A stretch of 64,000 nucleotides of DNA from NCBI GenBank assembly GCA_900316315.1, contig ONCK01000005.1, positions 124,001-188,000 of the forward strand, written 5' to 3'. The translations under genes were made by a program, and so were the position numbers. Below are positions 19,758 to 28,885 of this stretch, piece by piece. The notes under the pieces were generated by a model that did no database searches, was not told the origin of the DNA, and was given only the letters and a program-made list of their open reading frames with translations. The first letter of the stretch is position 1, and each line of letters opens with the position of its first letter. This DNA is from an uncultured Prevotellaceae bacterium. GTDB lineage: Bacteria; Bacteroidota; Bacteroidia; Bacteroidales; Bacteroidaceae.

Positions 19758-21143
19758 TTACTTGTTTTTTACGATTTGAGCCGTGAAGGTAGCCTCACTG
19801 ACGACCTTCTCGCCGACAAAGGCGAAGCCCTTCATTGTAGATATGCCGTGGCGGATAGGAGCCAGGAGCTTGACCTTAAAGAGCAGGGTATCTCCGGGCA
19901 CTACCTTTTGTCTGAATTTGACGTCATCAATCTTAAGGAAATATGTGCTCCACTTTTCCGGTTCCTCGACCGAACTTAGCACGAGCAATCCGCCTGTCTG
20001 AGCCAGCGCCTCGATTTGCAGCACACCCGGCATCACGGGCTCTTGCGGGAAGTGGCCTTGGAAGAAAGGCTCGTTGGACGTCACATTCTTTACGCCTACG
20101 ATGTAGTCGCTCCCAACTTCGATAACCTTGTCCACAAGTTGCATCGGATAGCGATGAGGCAGGAGCTGGCGGATACGGTTAACGTCCATGAGCGGAGCGG
20201 CATTGCAGTCGTAGATAGGAGCTTGGACCTCATGCTGACGGATCTCCCGGCGCATCTGGCGCGCAAACTTGTTGTTAATCGAGTGTCCGGGCTTGGTCGC
20301 AATGATACGGCCCTTGATCGGACGGCCTATGAGGGCCATGTCTCCGATAATGTCCAAGAGCTTATGACGTGCCGGCTCGTTCTCCCAGACCAAGGGCTTA
20401 TGATTGAGAAATCCCAGTTGCTTGGCATCCCGATGGGGCACGTGGATATAGTCTGCGAGCTCGTCGAGACGCTCCTGGGGCATCTCCTGCTCATAGATGA
20501 CGATAGCATTGTCCAAGTCGCCTCCCTTGATGTATCCGGCGCGGAGCAAAGGCTCTACATCCCGCAGAAATACGAAGGTACGGGCTCCGGCAATCTCCTT
20601 CTCAAAGTTGTTGCTGTCCTCCAGCGTAGCAAACTGGCTGGAAAACCACTTTGACTGATACGAGATCATCGTTGTGAGGCTGAACTTGTCGTCTGGCAAG
20701 ATCACGATTGAGGAGCCAGTCTTGTCATCATGGACCTCAATCTTCTTCTTAATGATATAGTAGTTCTTCTCAGCGTTTTGCTCTACGACACCGACCTTAT
20801 TGATCTGCTGGACATAGGTCTCCGCGCTACCATCCAGGATAGGCATCTCGCCACCATTGACCTGGATGAGGCAGTTGTCGATATTCATGCCGTAGAGTGC
20901 CGCCAGAGCGTGCTCTACGGTGCTGCATTTGGCATCGCCTTGGGCCAAGACGGTACTACGTGTCATGTCCACTACATTTTCTGCGATGGCCTCTATGATA
21001 GGCTGCCCCTCGAGGTCAATACGCTGGATGCGATAGCCTGTATTTTCAGGTGCAGGATTAAAAGTAGCCGTTACTTGTTGTCCCGTATGAAGTCCCTTAC
21101 CAAAGAGGGAGAAACTACCTTTGAGCGTTTTTTGCTTAGACAT
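19758..21143 (-). CDS. lpxC/fabZ: Bifunctional LpxC deacetylase / FabZ dehydratase
   Basis: A fusion of two enzymes, normal for Bacteroidetes. Residues 1-310 are LpxC, which removes acetate from UDP-acyl-GlcNAc, the committed step of lipid A synthesis. The zinc ligands are His78 (TVEHALAAL), His260 and Asp264 (RHKLLDIIGD), and the base is His287 (GHSINN). Residues about 318-461 are FabZ, the beta-hydroxyacyl-ACP dehydratase, with LLPHRYPMQLVD, FFQGHFP (His364) and the catalytic Glu378 in QIEALAQ. The fusion pairs acyl-ACP supply with its consumer. It starts 4 bp after lpxD. Confidence 0.97.
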   Translation of the reverse strand: MSKQKTLKGSFSLFGKGLHTGQQVTATFNPAPENTGYRIQRIDLEGQPIIEAIAENVVDMTRSTVLAQGDAKCSTVEHALAALYGMNIDNCLIQVNGGEMPILDGSAETYVQQINKVGVVEQNAEKNYYIIKKKIEVHDDKTGSSIVILPDDKFSLTTMISYQSKWFSSQFATLEDSNNFEKEIAGARTFVFLRDVEPLLRAGYIKGGDLDNAIVIYEQEMPQERLDELADYIHVPHRDAKQLGFLNHKPLVWENEPARHKLLDIIGDMALIGRPIKGRIIATKPGHSINNKFARQMRREIRQHEVQAPIYDCNAAPLMDVNRIRQLLPHRYPMQLVDKVIEVGSDYIVGVKNVTSNEPFFQGHFPQEPVMPGVLQIEALAQTGGLLVLSSVEEPEKWSTYFLKIDDVKFRQKVVPGDTLLFKVKLLAPIRHGISTMKGFAFVGEKVVSEATFTAQIVKNK

Positions 21144-21147
21144 GTCG

Positions 21148-22197
21148 TTATTGCTTTTGTGTGAGTTGCTTTTTCAGTTCATCGATTTCCTGTCTCAAGG
21201 CATATACCTCCTTAGACAGGTCGGGCAGATTGCGAAATACGGCGTGACTGCGTGCGAAGCGCTTCCAGTCGATAGCCGGACTGCCTATGATTGTCGTATT
21301 GCCCTTGGGAATACTGCCGGCAATGCCTGCTTGGGCACCGCTACGGGTCTTATCGCCGATCACAGCGTGACCTGTGATACCTACCTGGCCGCCAAACATA
21401 CACCAACTGCCTATCTTAGTACTGCCGGCGACACCACACTGCGCGCTCATCACTGTGTTTTCGCCCACTACGACGTTGTGTGCTATCTGGACCAGATTAT
21501 CCAGCTTGACACCACGCTTAATGAGCGTCGTACCCATGGTCGAGCGGTCTACACAAGTGTTGGCGCCGAGCTCTACATCGTCTTCTATCGTCACAATACC
21601 TATCTGAGGTATCTTGTCATAGCCTTCAGGCGTCGGGGCAAAGCCAAATCCGTCTGCGCCAATCACGCATCCGCTGTGCAGGATGCAGTTGTTGCCGATG
21701 ACACAGTCGTGGTAGACAACCGCATTGGCATACAGAATCGTATTTTTACCAATCTTGGCGTGAGCGCCCACGGTAGCGTGAGGATAGAGCTGGGCTCCGT
21801 CGCCTACCTCCGCGCCCTCTTCGACCACAGCAAAGGGGGCGAGATAGACATCCCTGCCCACCTTGGCCGTCGGGGCCACAAAGGCCAACGGAGATACGCC
21901 CTCATGCTTAGGCTTGCTCTGCTCGTAGAGCTGCAGCAGCTTGGCGATGCACTCATAAGCGTCGGGCACGCGTATCAGCGTGACCTTCAACTCTTGAGAC
22001 GGCTTAAAGTCATTGTTAACAAGCACTACACTTGCTTTGGTAGTGTATATGAAATGCTCGTACTTGGGATTTGCCAGAAAGGTAATCGCACCCTCTACGC
22101 CCTCCTCTATCTTGGAGAATGTCGTGATAGCGGCATTGTTGTCACCCTCTACAGTTCCATTAACATACTGAGCAATCTGCCTAGCTGTAAATTTCAT
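21148..22197 (-). CDS. lpxD: UDP-3-O-(3-hydroxyacyl)glucosamine N-acyltransferase
   Basis: Adds the second acyl chain in lipid A synthesis. The 349-residue protein has the N-terminal uridine-binding LpxD domain ([12 protein letters not shown] ... [10 protein letters not shown]), then hexapeptide repeats with the catalytic histidine region [17 protein letters not shown]-terminal helix ends in [16 protein letters not shown]. The start is set at MKFTARQIA (22197), because the preceding 11 residues are not family-like. There is an 80-bp gap from the HD gene upstream but only 4 bp to lpxC/fabZ. Confidence 0.96.
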   Translation of the reverse strand: MKFTARQIAQYVNGTVEGDNNAAITTFSKIEEGVEGAITFLANPKYEHFIYTTKASVVLVNNDFKPSQELKVTLIRVPDAYECIAKLLQLYEQSKPKHEGVSPLAFVAPTAKVGRDVYLAPFAVVEEGAEVGDGAQLYPHATVGAHAKIGKNTILYANAVVYHDCVIGNNCILHSGCVIGADGFGFAPTPEGYDKIPQIGIVTIEDDVELGANTCVDRSTMGTTLIKRGVKLDNLVQIAHNVVVGENTVMSAQCGVAGSTKIGSWCMFGGQVGITGHAVIGDKTRSGAQAGIAGSIPKGNTTIIGSPAIDWKRFARSHAVFRNLPDLSKEVYALRQEIDELKKQLTQKQ

Positions 22198-22277
22198 ATT
22201 AAGTATTGCTTCTTTCCTTATATTCTGCAAATATCGTGAAAATTACCGACACACACGGGACTTTGCTCCTAATATTT

Positions 22278-23510
22278 TTAGGTCTGTGGCTTGAAAAGTC
22301 CATTTGTACGTTGGTAAAAGAGGAACCTGCGGCGGCACACTTTGTCGACCATTTCTGACTCGAGCAGTTCGGAGCTCTCCGAGATGTCGTGTACTGTCCC
22401 ATCCTTGAAAAGGATGAGGATGTGGTCGTCCTTTGTGCTGTAGAGCACCTGATTGACTTCCTCCTCCATCACAAAGTATCTGGCTTCCTCCGGGCTTATC
22501 CCCATAATCTGGGCCATCTGGCTGCGCATCTGCGCCATCTGCTCCGCCTTTACAGGCTGCTGTGTCTCAGCGACCTTGTAAAGATTTCTGTTGATATAGT
22601 CATCAGCCAACGTCGAGAGCACCTTGTCGGGATGGTGCCGCCACTGCTTCATTGCACATACCACATCACTGTCGTCCAGCGCGACAAAAGCGTCCAACCA
22701 TTCGGTATGGGCCTTGACAAATGCGTCGTCCACCTCATGCTGCAGGAAGTAGGCCAGCGCGGGCGAGGCTGCGATTTCCTCGCCACGGAGGGCCAGCTGC
22801 TTGGCTCGGCGCAGTGCGTTGCACAGGAGCGTCTGGGCCGCGATTACTGTCTTATGCAGATAGACTTGCCAGTACATCAGGCGGCGCGACATCAGATAGT
22901 TTTCAATCGTGTAGACACCTTTCCATTCCACCACCAGTTTGTCATCCTTGACATTGAGCATCTTGATGATACGGGCTGCGCCTATATTGCCTTCCCTCAC
23001 TCCTGTGAAGAAGCTGTCACGGCACAAGTAGTCCATACGGTCCATATCCAACTGGCTCTGTATCAACTCATGCAGAAAGCGTCTCGGATACTCGTCCTTG
23101 AAGATGCTGATGGCCAAATCCAGTTTGCCTCCCGACTCAGCATTGAGGCGTTGCATCAGCATCAGGGAAATTTCCTCGTGGCTGACGCCGCTCACCAGCA
23201 CGCCCTCCAGCGCATGGCTCATCGGTCCGTGGCCGATGTCATGGAGCAGCATGGCCATCTCCACGCCCTCGGCCTCCTCGTCAGATATGTAGTTGCCCTT
23301 AGCGCGTAGCGTGTCGACGGCCTTGCAGGCGAGATAGTGCGCTCCGATGGAGTGCTCAAAACGCGTGTGGTGTCCGCCGGGATATACGTAATACGAGGGA
23401 CCGAGCTGCCTGATGCGGGTCAGGCGAAATACGACAGGATGCTTGACCAGCCATGTCGCCAGTCCGTCGCCAATCTCTATAAATCCGTGTACGGGGTCAT
23501 TGATGATCAT
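22278..23510 (-). CDS. HD-domain phosphohydrolase (COG1078, SAMHD1/YwfO-like)
   Basis: A 410-residue soluble protein beginning MIINDPVHGFIEI. The HD metal site is visible as HHTRFEHSIGAHYLA and LLHDIGHGPMSH. The overall plan matches COG1078 proteins related to dNTP triphosphohydrolases, so it probably hydrolyses a nucleotide, but its substrate is not shown. The ATG at 23510 overlaps the end of the methyltransferase gene by 14 bp (ATGATCATCAATGA), a clear sign of translational coupling. From memory, HD-lpxD-lpxC is a common order in Bacteroidales. Confidence 0.85.
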   Translation of the reverse strand: MIINDPVHGFIEIGDGLATWLVKHPVVFRLTRIRQLGPSYYVYPGGHHTRFEHSIGAHYLACKAVDTLRAKGNYISDEEAEGVEMAMLLHDIGHGPMSHALEGVLVSGVSHEEISLMLMQRLNAESGGKLDLAISIFKDEYPRRFLHELIQSQLDMDRMDYLCRDSFFTGVREGNIGAARIIKMLNVKDDKLVVEWKGVYTIENYLMSRRLMYWQVYLHKTVIAAQTLLCNALRRAKQLALRGEEIAASPALAYFLQHEVDDAFVKAHTEWLDAFVALDDSDVVCAMKQWRHHPDKVLSTLADDYINRNLYKVAETQQPVKAEQMAQMRSQMAQIMGISPEEARYFVMEEEVNQVLYSTKDDHILILFKDGTVHDISESSELLESEMVDKVCRRRFLFYQRTNGLFKPQT

Positions 23511-24483
23511 CTCGTAATAGTCTATTGTGTTTCTGCATCTCCGCAGTGCTGTTGCGCTCCCAGAAAACGCCGTCTTCATACCCTTGTATATGCTTGTCTG
23601 TCAGCGCAGCGCGCAGTCGCTTTGCTGCTACGAGGCAATAGGAAGCCTCGCGCTCTATGCCACAGAAGTGGCGGCCCAGCTTGCGCGCCACCACACTGGT
23701 CGTACCGCTCCCCAGGAAGGGGTCCAGCACCATATCATCCGGTTTGCTCGATGCCAGTATCAGTTTGGCTATCAACTTCTCGGGCTTCTGTGTAGGATGA
23801 TTCGTGTTCTCCGGCATCGACCAGAAGGGCACGCTCAGATCATCCCAGAAGTTGCCGGCGCCCGTCAGGCGTATGCGGCCCCTCTCCGTCTCATGCCAGT
23901 CTTTGGGCAAGCCGTCCTGCCGATAGGGAGCTCTGACCCTACGGCACTGCTTCACGGCATCAGCATTGAAGTAGTAGAGATGCTCGTCCTTGACCGCAAA
24001 CCAGATGTCCTCCATCGCGTTTTTCCAGTTACGGCCAGCGCTCCTCCCCTTCTCCCGCTGCCATGTGATACGGTTGATGACCGTCAGGTGGCGCATCAAG
24101 ACCGTTTGCAGGACAGCCGAACTGCGCCATTCGCCGCAGAGATACAGGCTTCCGGTCGGCTTGAGTTTGTCACACACCGTCGGTAGCCAGCTCTCTATAT
24201 AGGCTTGGTAGCTCTCTGCGCTCGCTGCGCGAAATCTGGTCGTGCCGAAGTCCTTATTTAGATTGTAGGGAGGGTCGAGGATGATGAGGTCAAAGGCCTC
24301 GTCGGGTAGGCAGGACAGCACCTCCGTCATATCACCTCGGATCGTGGAGTCCGTCCAGCTACGTCCCGACCGTATGTCATCAGCGGTGAGGATGTCGGCA
24401 GCCAGGCTGCGGGCTTCATCGTCTGATACTCTCAGTGTCCTGTTGCGCTCTGCCACGTCCGGTGCCACCTCGTTTGTGCTCAT
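23497..24483 (-). CDS. Site-specific DNA methyltransferase (beta class, orphan)
   Basis: A 328-residue amino-methyltransferase that transfers methyl from S-adenosylmethionine to adenine N6 (or cytosine N4). The catalytic motif IV DPPYN (70-74) precedes the SAM-binding motif FLGSGT (256-261), the order of the beta class. NHPTQKPEKL and DPFLGSGTTS are typical. About 45 residues before the catalytic region are not family-specific. No restriction endonuclease gene is adjacent, so it looks solitary. It lies 18 bp after prfA and overlaps the HD gene by 14 bp, embedded in a housekeeping operon. The recognition sequence cannot be read from the protein. Confidence 0.9.
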   Translation of the reverse strand: MSTNEVAPDVAERNRTLRVSDDEARSLAADILTADDIRSGRSWTDSTIRGDMTEVLSCLPDEAFDLIILDPPYNLNKDFGTTRFRAASAESYQAYIESWLPTVCDKLKPTGSLYLCGEWRSSAVLQTVLMRHLTVINRITWQREKGRSAGRNWKNAMEDIWFAVKDEHLYYFNADAVKQCRRVRAPYRQDGLPKDWHETERGRIRLTGAGNFWDDLSVPFWSMPENTNHPTQKPEKLIAKLILASSKPDDMVLDPFLGSGTTSVVARKLGRHFCGIEREASYCLVAAKRLRAALTDKHIQGYEDGVFWERNSTAEMQKHNRLLRDDHQ

Positions 24484-24501
24484 TATGCCCGCCGGCGACT
24501 G

Positions 24502-25614
24502 CTACAGCTCGGCTTCCTTCATGCGCTCTGCATTTTCAGCCACGATGAGGTGGTCTATGCAGTCCTGTATGTCGCCGTCCATAAATGCGGGCAGATTGTA
24601 CATGGTATAGCCTATGCGATGGTCGGTGACACGTCCCTGGGGATAGTTGTAAGTGCGTATCTTAGCCGAACGGTCTCCCGTAGAAACCAGCGACTTACGG
24701 CGATTGGCAATGTCGTCTACGTACTTCTGATGCTCCTTGTCGTAGATGAAGGTACGCAGGTGGCTGAGTGCGCGCTCCTTGTTCTTGGGCTGGTCACGCG
24801 TCTCAGTGTTTTCGATCAATATTTCCTCCACTTCGCCCGTGTTAGGATTCTTCCAGTTGTATCTCAGGCGCACTCCAGAGTTGACCTTGTTGACATTTTG
24901 TCCACCCGCACCCGAGGAACGGAAGTAGTCCCATCGGATCTCGCCTTCATTGATATGGACCTCAAAGGGGTCAGCCTCAGGCAGCACAGCCACTGTAGCC
25001 GCACTGGTGTGTACTCGGCCCTGCGTCTCTGTAGCAGGCACGCGCTGTACACGGTGTACACCGCTCTCATACTTCAGCGTACCATAGACATCTTGTCCCT
25101 CGACAAAGCAGATAATCTCCTTAAATCCGCCCACAGCACCCTCTGACTGGCTTGTCACACTCAGCTTCCAGCCCTTGCGCTCGCAGTACTTGGAGTACAT
25201 GCGGAAGAGGTCGCCGGCAAAGAGCGCCGCCTCGTCACCTCCCGTACCGCCACGGATTTCCAGGATAGCGTTGCGCTCATCCTCCGGATCCTTTGGAATA
25301 AGCAGGAGCTTGATTTCCTCCTCCAGCTCAGGCCGACGTGCTTCCGCTTGGGACAGCTCGTCGCGGGCCATCTCCTTGAGCTCAGCATCACTCTCGTTGA
25401 GCAGTATCTGCTTGCTCTCCTGGATAGTAGCGAGTGTCTGGGCGTACTCCTTGCGAGCACCCATCAGTCGCTGAAGCTCCTTGTATTCCTTTGTCAGTTT
25501 GACATAGCGTTGCTGGTCAGCGATGACGCCAGGGTCGGCGATCAGGGTGCTCACCTCTTCAAATCGGGTAGCCAGTGCGTCCAGCTTGTCCAGCAGGGTC
25601 GATTGTTCAGCCAT
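24502..25614 (-). CDS. prfA: Peptide chain release factor 1
   Basis: Recognises UAA and UAG stop codons and triggers peptide release on the ribosome. The 370-residue protein has the codon-recognition P-A-T (193-195 in RVPATETQGR) typical of RF1 and the universal G-G-Q (237-239 in GAGGQNVNKV). The start is MAEQSTLLDK at 25614; the longer frame starts inside or upstream of the promoter. First gene of the prfA-methyltransferase-HD-lpx-miaA run. Confidence 0.97.
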   Translation of the reverse strand: MAEQSTLLDKLDALATRFEEVSTLIADPGVIADQQRYVKLTKEYKELQRLMGARKEYAQTLATIQESKQILLNESDAELKEMARDELSQAEARRPELEEEIKLLLIPKDPEDERNAILEIRGGTGGDEAALFAGDLFRMYSKYCERKGWKLSVTSQSEGAVGGFKEIICFVEGQDVYGTLKYESGVHRVQRVPATETQGRVHTSAATVAVLPEADPFEVHINEGEIRWDYFRSSGAGGQNVNKVNSGVRLRYNWKNPNTGEVEEILIENTETRDQPKNKERALSHLRTFIYDKEHQKYVDDIANRRKSLVSTGDRSAKIRTYNYPQGRVTDHRIGYTMYNLPAFMDGDIQDCIDHLIVAENAERMKEAEL

Positions 25615-25639
25615 GGTATACGGATGTGTAATTGGGTTG

Positions 25640-25671
25640 CAAAGGTACAAATAATCAGACAAACAGCCAAA
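25640..25671 (-). promoter_or_regulatory. Promoter of prfA and the lpx run
   Basis: The best promoter in the window: TTTG (25671-25668), a 20-bp spacer, and TACCTTTG (25647-25640) on the minus strand, matching the Bacteroidetes consensus at both boxes. It lies 25 bp before the prfA ATG. Confidence 0.8.
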
Positions 25672-26144
25672 TACTGCCCCTGTAGCCTCAGCGATTTGCC
25701 GTCGGCCAACTCAGAAGTCTGTCCGCCAGCTATGCCGCGCCGGATCATATGGCGATAAAGCCGTATCCTGACTAATAGTCCAGCGGGAAATCGGTGGGGA
25801 CAGCAGTCTTTCATCCTGCGAGCCGGGAGGAGAAGGGCTTTTTATCGGCGACGTCTCTCAGATAGGCTCCGAGTACCTCATCCCAGCATGGGCCATCTCG
25901 ACCAGAGCATCCAGGGAAAAGGCAATACTGTGACGCGTTAGCATCAGCTCGTCATGCTTCTGGAATACCACGGCCGCGAGACCGCACAATCCCTGTCCGA
26001 TACCATCGCCCTTGTTGTGCCGGCAGCCCCTTAGCTGCCGCACAGTCTCCTTGGCGCATCCTTTGAAAATATCCCGCTCAGGGAGCAGCATCTCCGTATG
26101 CGGGCTCTCATCTCCGGATAGGTCCGTATTTTGAATAGTTGGCA

Positions 26145-26423
26145 ATTGTTTTTATACAATAAATTTGGGATATTGCCTCGTACAGGTGCCGATGTAGTGA
26201 TGACAAGTCGCCTTGTAAGCGCTACAAGGTCGGATGTAGTTTAAACTAGGTCGGACTTAGTTTAAACTGGAAGGCGAGTTAGCCAGCCAGTTACAAGAAA
26301 TTCAGATCTCACCTGTAATTTATTGGATTTCAATGAGTTACAAAGCCTTTTTGGGCAACTTTTCACCTTTTGGTCTTCGCATACAAACGGAGCCTCGCAA
26401 TTTTATTTTTTATATAAAAAAAT
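26145..26423 (+). repeat. Dispersed intergenic repeat, copy B
   Basis: About 279 bp, bounded by ATTGTTTTTATACAATAAAT and TTTTTTATATAAAAAAAT. The 76-bp core is 26205-26280: the hairpin CCTTGTA/TACAAGG and two 21-bp tandem units with AGTTTAAACT palindromes, ending GGAAGGCGAGTT. A third diverged 21-bp unit (26184-26204) touches the core on its left. The 60 bp upstream of the core are nearly the same in copy C. It lies between the prfA promoter and the terminator of the phosphodiesterase run. Confidence 0.9.
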
Positions 26424-26784
26424 GAACTGTCTCTACCAGTCTTGATAAACCGAATGTCTGTAAAGATAAGTCGGGCTCTTGCGGCAGAGCTTCCGTCCTA
26501 GTGCGGAAAGACTTCCAGTGGAGAAATGACCAGCAGGGAGGATGACAAGTACATCATCCGGCATGTCCGCACAATGGACCGAACAGAGTGTCTCCGCCAC
26601 TGACATGCACCTGCACGCCGGCGATGAGCGCTGAGGAGAAGCAGGTGGCTGACGCTTAGCCAGTGACAATAGCGGTTTTATTCTCCGCCGATTTCCTACC
26701 AATCCCACCTTATCCTACGATGAGGCCGCGCCATGCCTATTTCGCTCAGACAGTGACCAGGCGACACCTATATTTAAAATAGAC
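26424..26784. other. Intergenic region without a supported gene
   Basis: About 360 bp between repeat copy B and the terminator at 26785. A weak similarity to the region right of copy C can be seen (for example AGCTTCCGT in both), which may extend the repeat. A 91-codon frame here looks spurious. Nothing else seen. Confidence 0.4.
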
Positions 26785-26818
26785 AGGGCCCGACCTTGTA
26801 ATAGACAGGTCGGGCCCT
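26785..26818 (-). terminator. Terminator of the phosphodiesterase run
   Basis: AGGGCCCGACCT (26785-26796) pairs perfectly with AGGTCGGGCCCT (26807-26818), and the minus strand continues GTCTATTTTAAATA. It lies 55 bp after the last gene. Its CGACCTTGTA and AGGTCGG words resemble the dispersed repeat core. Confidence 0.8.
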
Positions 26819-26872
26819 ATATCGAGCATTCCTCTTCGGCCGGTTTACCGACCAGAGGAGAGACACGCCATG

Positions 26873-28885
26873 CTACTTGAGCGACTGATAGTACTGGTAG
26901 ATAGACTTTGCCTCTACGGGATTGTTGGTCGTAACGTAGTCGGCGTCCTCATTGTTTACCTCAACGATCTGACTGGTTTCGTCGATGGTCCAGACATTGA
27001 CCGTCATGCCGAGTCCATGAGCCTGACTAATCCATGTAGGATCGGCGACCGTTTTGGCCTGAGTGTAATCTATGCCGGTAATGCCGTAAGTATGAAGCTC
27101 CGCAGGCGAGATGTCGCCATTGAGATAGGCGACCTTGGCCGTAGGATCCTCGATGGCGATCTGCTTGCAGGCATCCAGGCTGAAGGAGATATACTCCACC
27201 TTGCCCTGCAAGCCAGCAGCCTTGACGGCATTGACAACGCGTGTAGCGGCCTCCTGATTGCGTGTCGTCGTGGAGTGCTTTTTGATCTCGATGATCAGCT
27301 TGGTCGGTGACGAAGTCGTATCCATGATAGCGAGGAAGTCGCTCAGCTGCGGTATATACTCACCATTGGAGAGCGTAAGTTCCTTAACTTGGCTATAAGT
27401 TGAGTTCTGGATGTTTACGCCATTGAGCGAAGCGTCATGATTGACCATGATAGAGTCATCGGAGGTAAGCCATACATCGGTCTCCGAGCCATAAACACCC
27501 AAATTGAGGGCTCCGCGCAGGGAGGCGCGCGAGTTTTGTGCCGCACCCGTGCCATTCCAGTAGCCACGGTGGGCTATGACTTGGGCCCCACGCGGAGCCG
27601 TCGTCATCATGACGAGACTGTCAACACCGAGATCCTGTTTTACCTCGCCACGGGTCAAAATGAGACGGTAGCGGCCGGAGGCGAAGTCAGATGGTATCGT
27701 GACGAGAGCAGTCTGGTCGCCGCTGAGTGTAATCTCTGAGCTGTAGACGACCGAACCATCGGCAAGCGAGGTAAACTGTATCTGGTCTCCTGCTTCAAAT
27801 CCCTGACCTGTGATGGGATAGGTCTTGCCGCCTACGACAGCGGCGCCGGTCATATAACTGACAGAGGAGACGAGATCGGGCTGGACGTTGCTCTGCTTAT
27901 ACTGCACTTCCTGCCAGAGCGCGGTGACATCTTTTTGCTCCAACGGGGCATCGTAGATGCGCGCAAGCACCACATCTCCGGGCATGCTCGTATTAGCCAC
28001 AGTGGCAGTAGACGGGTCTGCGCCAATGCCAAACCAGTAACAAGCTGAGCTGGGGAAAATGAAGTTGCCCTTGGCTGCGACCTTATTTTTAAGCACACCG
28101 TTGACGTAAATGTAAGCCAGGCTTTCTGACTTGTTCCAGACGCCGACTATGTGGTAATAGGTGTCACTCTCGGGCACAATGCCACTGGTTGCCCACTTCC
28201 AAGAGCTCTTTGTAGTAGTGTTGACATTGGGCAGAAAGGTGATTTCATTCTTTCTCGAGCCACTCTGCTTGCTGATAAGAAATCCCGTGCCGCCGCTCTG
28301 ATGGGACGAGAAGCACTTGGCTTCAGCGTTGGGGATAGTTCCTTCGTAATGGGGAGCGAAGAGCAGTTCCAATGTGTGTCCGTCGGCAAGCTTGGACTGG
28401 AAGTCTGTGTTGTCAGCGTAGTCTACGCGATAATAGCCCGTGGCAGTGCCGCCCCAGGAATTGGTGAAATGGGCAGTAAACCGGCCGTAGGTATTGTTGA
28501 AATAGGTAGAAGAGCCTCCACCTGCGATGGTCTTGACCTCATTGTGCATGGGCGAGACATCTTCCGCCGTCCCATCACTGTGGAAGACGACATCGAGCAT
28601 ATCAGCCTCGGGCTTCCAGTACTTAAATGTAATGCTGTCTATCTCAGCTGTGGGAGCGGTATAGAGCACCTGCTTATCCTTGCTGTAAATCGTCATCTGG
28701 GTATTGTCACTCTCGATAGCAATACTGTCTATCTGGGCTGTGTCGCCGACATAGGCCAATGTGCCGCTGCGGAAGACGTAGAGATTGTCGTCAGCCCAGG
28801 ATACCGTGGTCAGGAGAAACAAACCTGTCAGCAGCAGAGGCGTAAGAAAACGTTTCATGAATGAGGACGAAAACTTGACCTTCAT
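26873..28885 (-). CDS. Secreted LamG-like + glycerophosphodiester phosphodiesterase, paralogue 1
   Basis: A 670-residue exported protein. Signal peptide (MKRFLTPLLLTGLFLL core); a short N-terminal module to about residue 92 ending IDSITFKYW; a concanavalin/LamG-like domain (about 95-340, with DVVFHSDGTAEDVSP and YYHIVGVWNKS...AYIYVNG); an IPT/Ig-like segment (about 345-435); then a GDPD domain (440-670). The last shows IAHRGYW, AQNSRASL, ETDVWLTSDDS and MVNHD, which supply the metal and acid/base residues that split glycerophosphodiesters. The ATG at 28885 overlaps the upstream stop as ATGA; an internal ATG at 28858 is an alternative. Its paralogue lies two genes upstream. Confidence 0.85.
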   Translation of the reverse strand: MKVKFSSSFMKRFLTPLLLTGLFLLTTVSWADDNLYVFRSGTLAYVGDTAQIDSIAIESDNTQMTIYSKDKQVLYTAPTAEIDSITFKYWKPEADMLDVVFHSDGTAEDVSPMHNEVKTIAGGGSSTYFNNTYGRFTAHFTNSWGGTATGYYRVDYADNTDFQSKLADGHTLELLFAPHYEGTIPNAEAKCFSSHQSGGTGFLISKQSGSRKNEITFLPNVNTTTKSSWKWATSGIVPESDTYYHIVGVWNKSESLAYIYVNGVLKNKVAAKGNFIFPSSACYWFGIGADPSTATVANTSMPGDVVLARIYDAPLEQKDVTALWQEVQYKQSNVQPDLVSSVSYMTGAAVVGGKTYPITGQGFEAGDQIQFTSLADGSVVYSSEITLSGDQTALVTIPSDFASGRYRLILTRGEVKQDLGVDSLVMMTTAPRGAQVIAHRGYWNGTGAAQNSRASLRGALNLGVYGSETDVWLTSDDSIMVNHDASLNGVNIQNSTYSQVKELTLSNGEYIPQLSDFLAIMDTTSSPTKLIIEIKKHSTTTRNQEAATRVVNAVKAAGLQGKVEYISFSLDACKQIAIEDPTAKVAYLNGDISPAELHTYGITGIDYTQAKTVADPTWISQAHGLGMTVNVWTIDETSQIVEVNNEDADYVTTNNPVEAKSIYQYYQSLK

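Noticed and set aside
25858-26145. 95-codon minus-strand frame upstream of prfA
   Set aside because: Its only full-length start is a TTG at the left edge of repeat copy B. There is no promoter box, no ribosome-binding site and no recognisable domain. It could be a gene remnant, but I cannot support it.
26221-26270. Tandem 21-bp units as a CRISPR fragment
   Set aside because: The units are directly adjacent with no spacers, occur at six dispersed loci, and no cas genes are present.
26205-26280. Repeat core as an integron attC site
   Set aside because: No GTTRRRY/RYYYAAC core-site pair at the ends, no cassette genes between copies and no integrase gene in the window.
26433-26708. 91-codon minus-strand frame beside repeat copy B
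   Set aside because: Low-complexity composition rich in Pro, Ser and Arg, no start signals, and it lies in repeat-flanking DNA.
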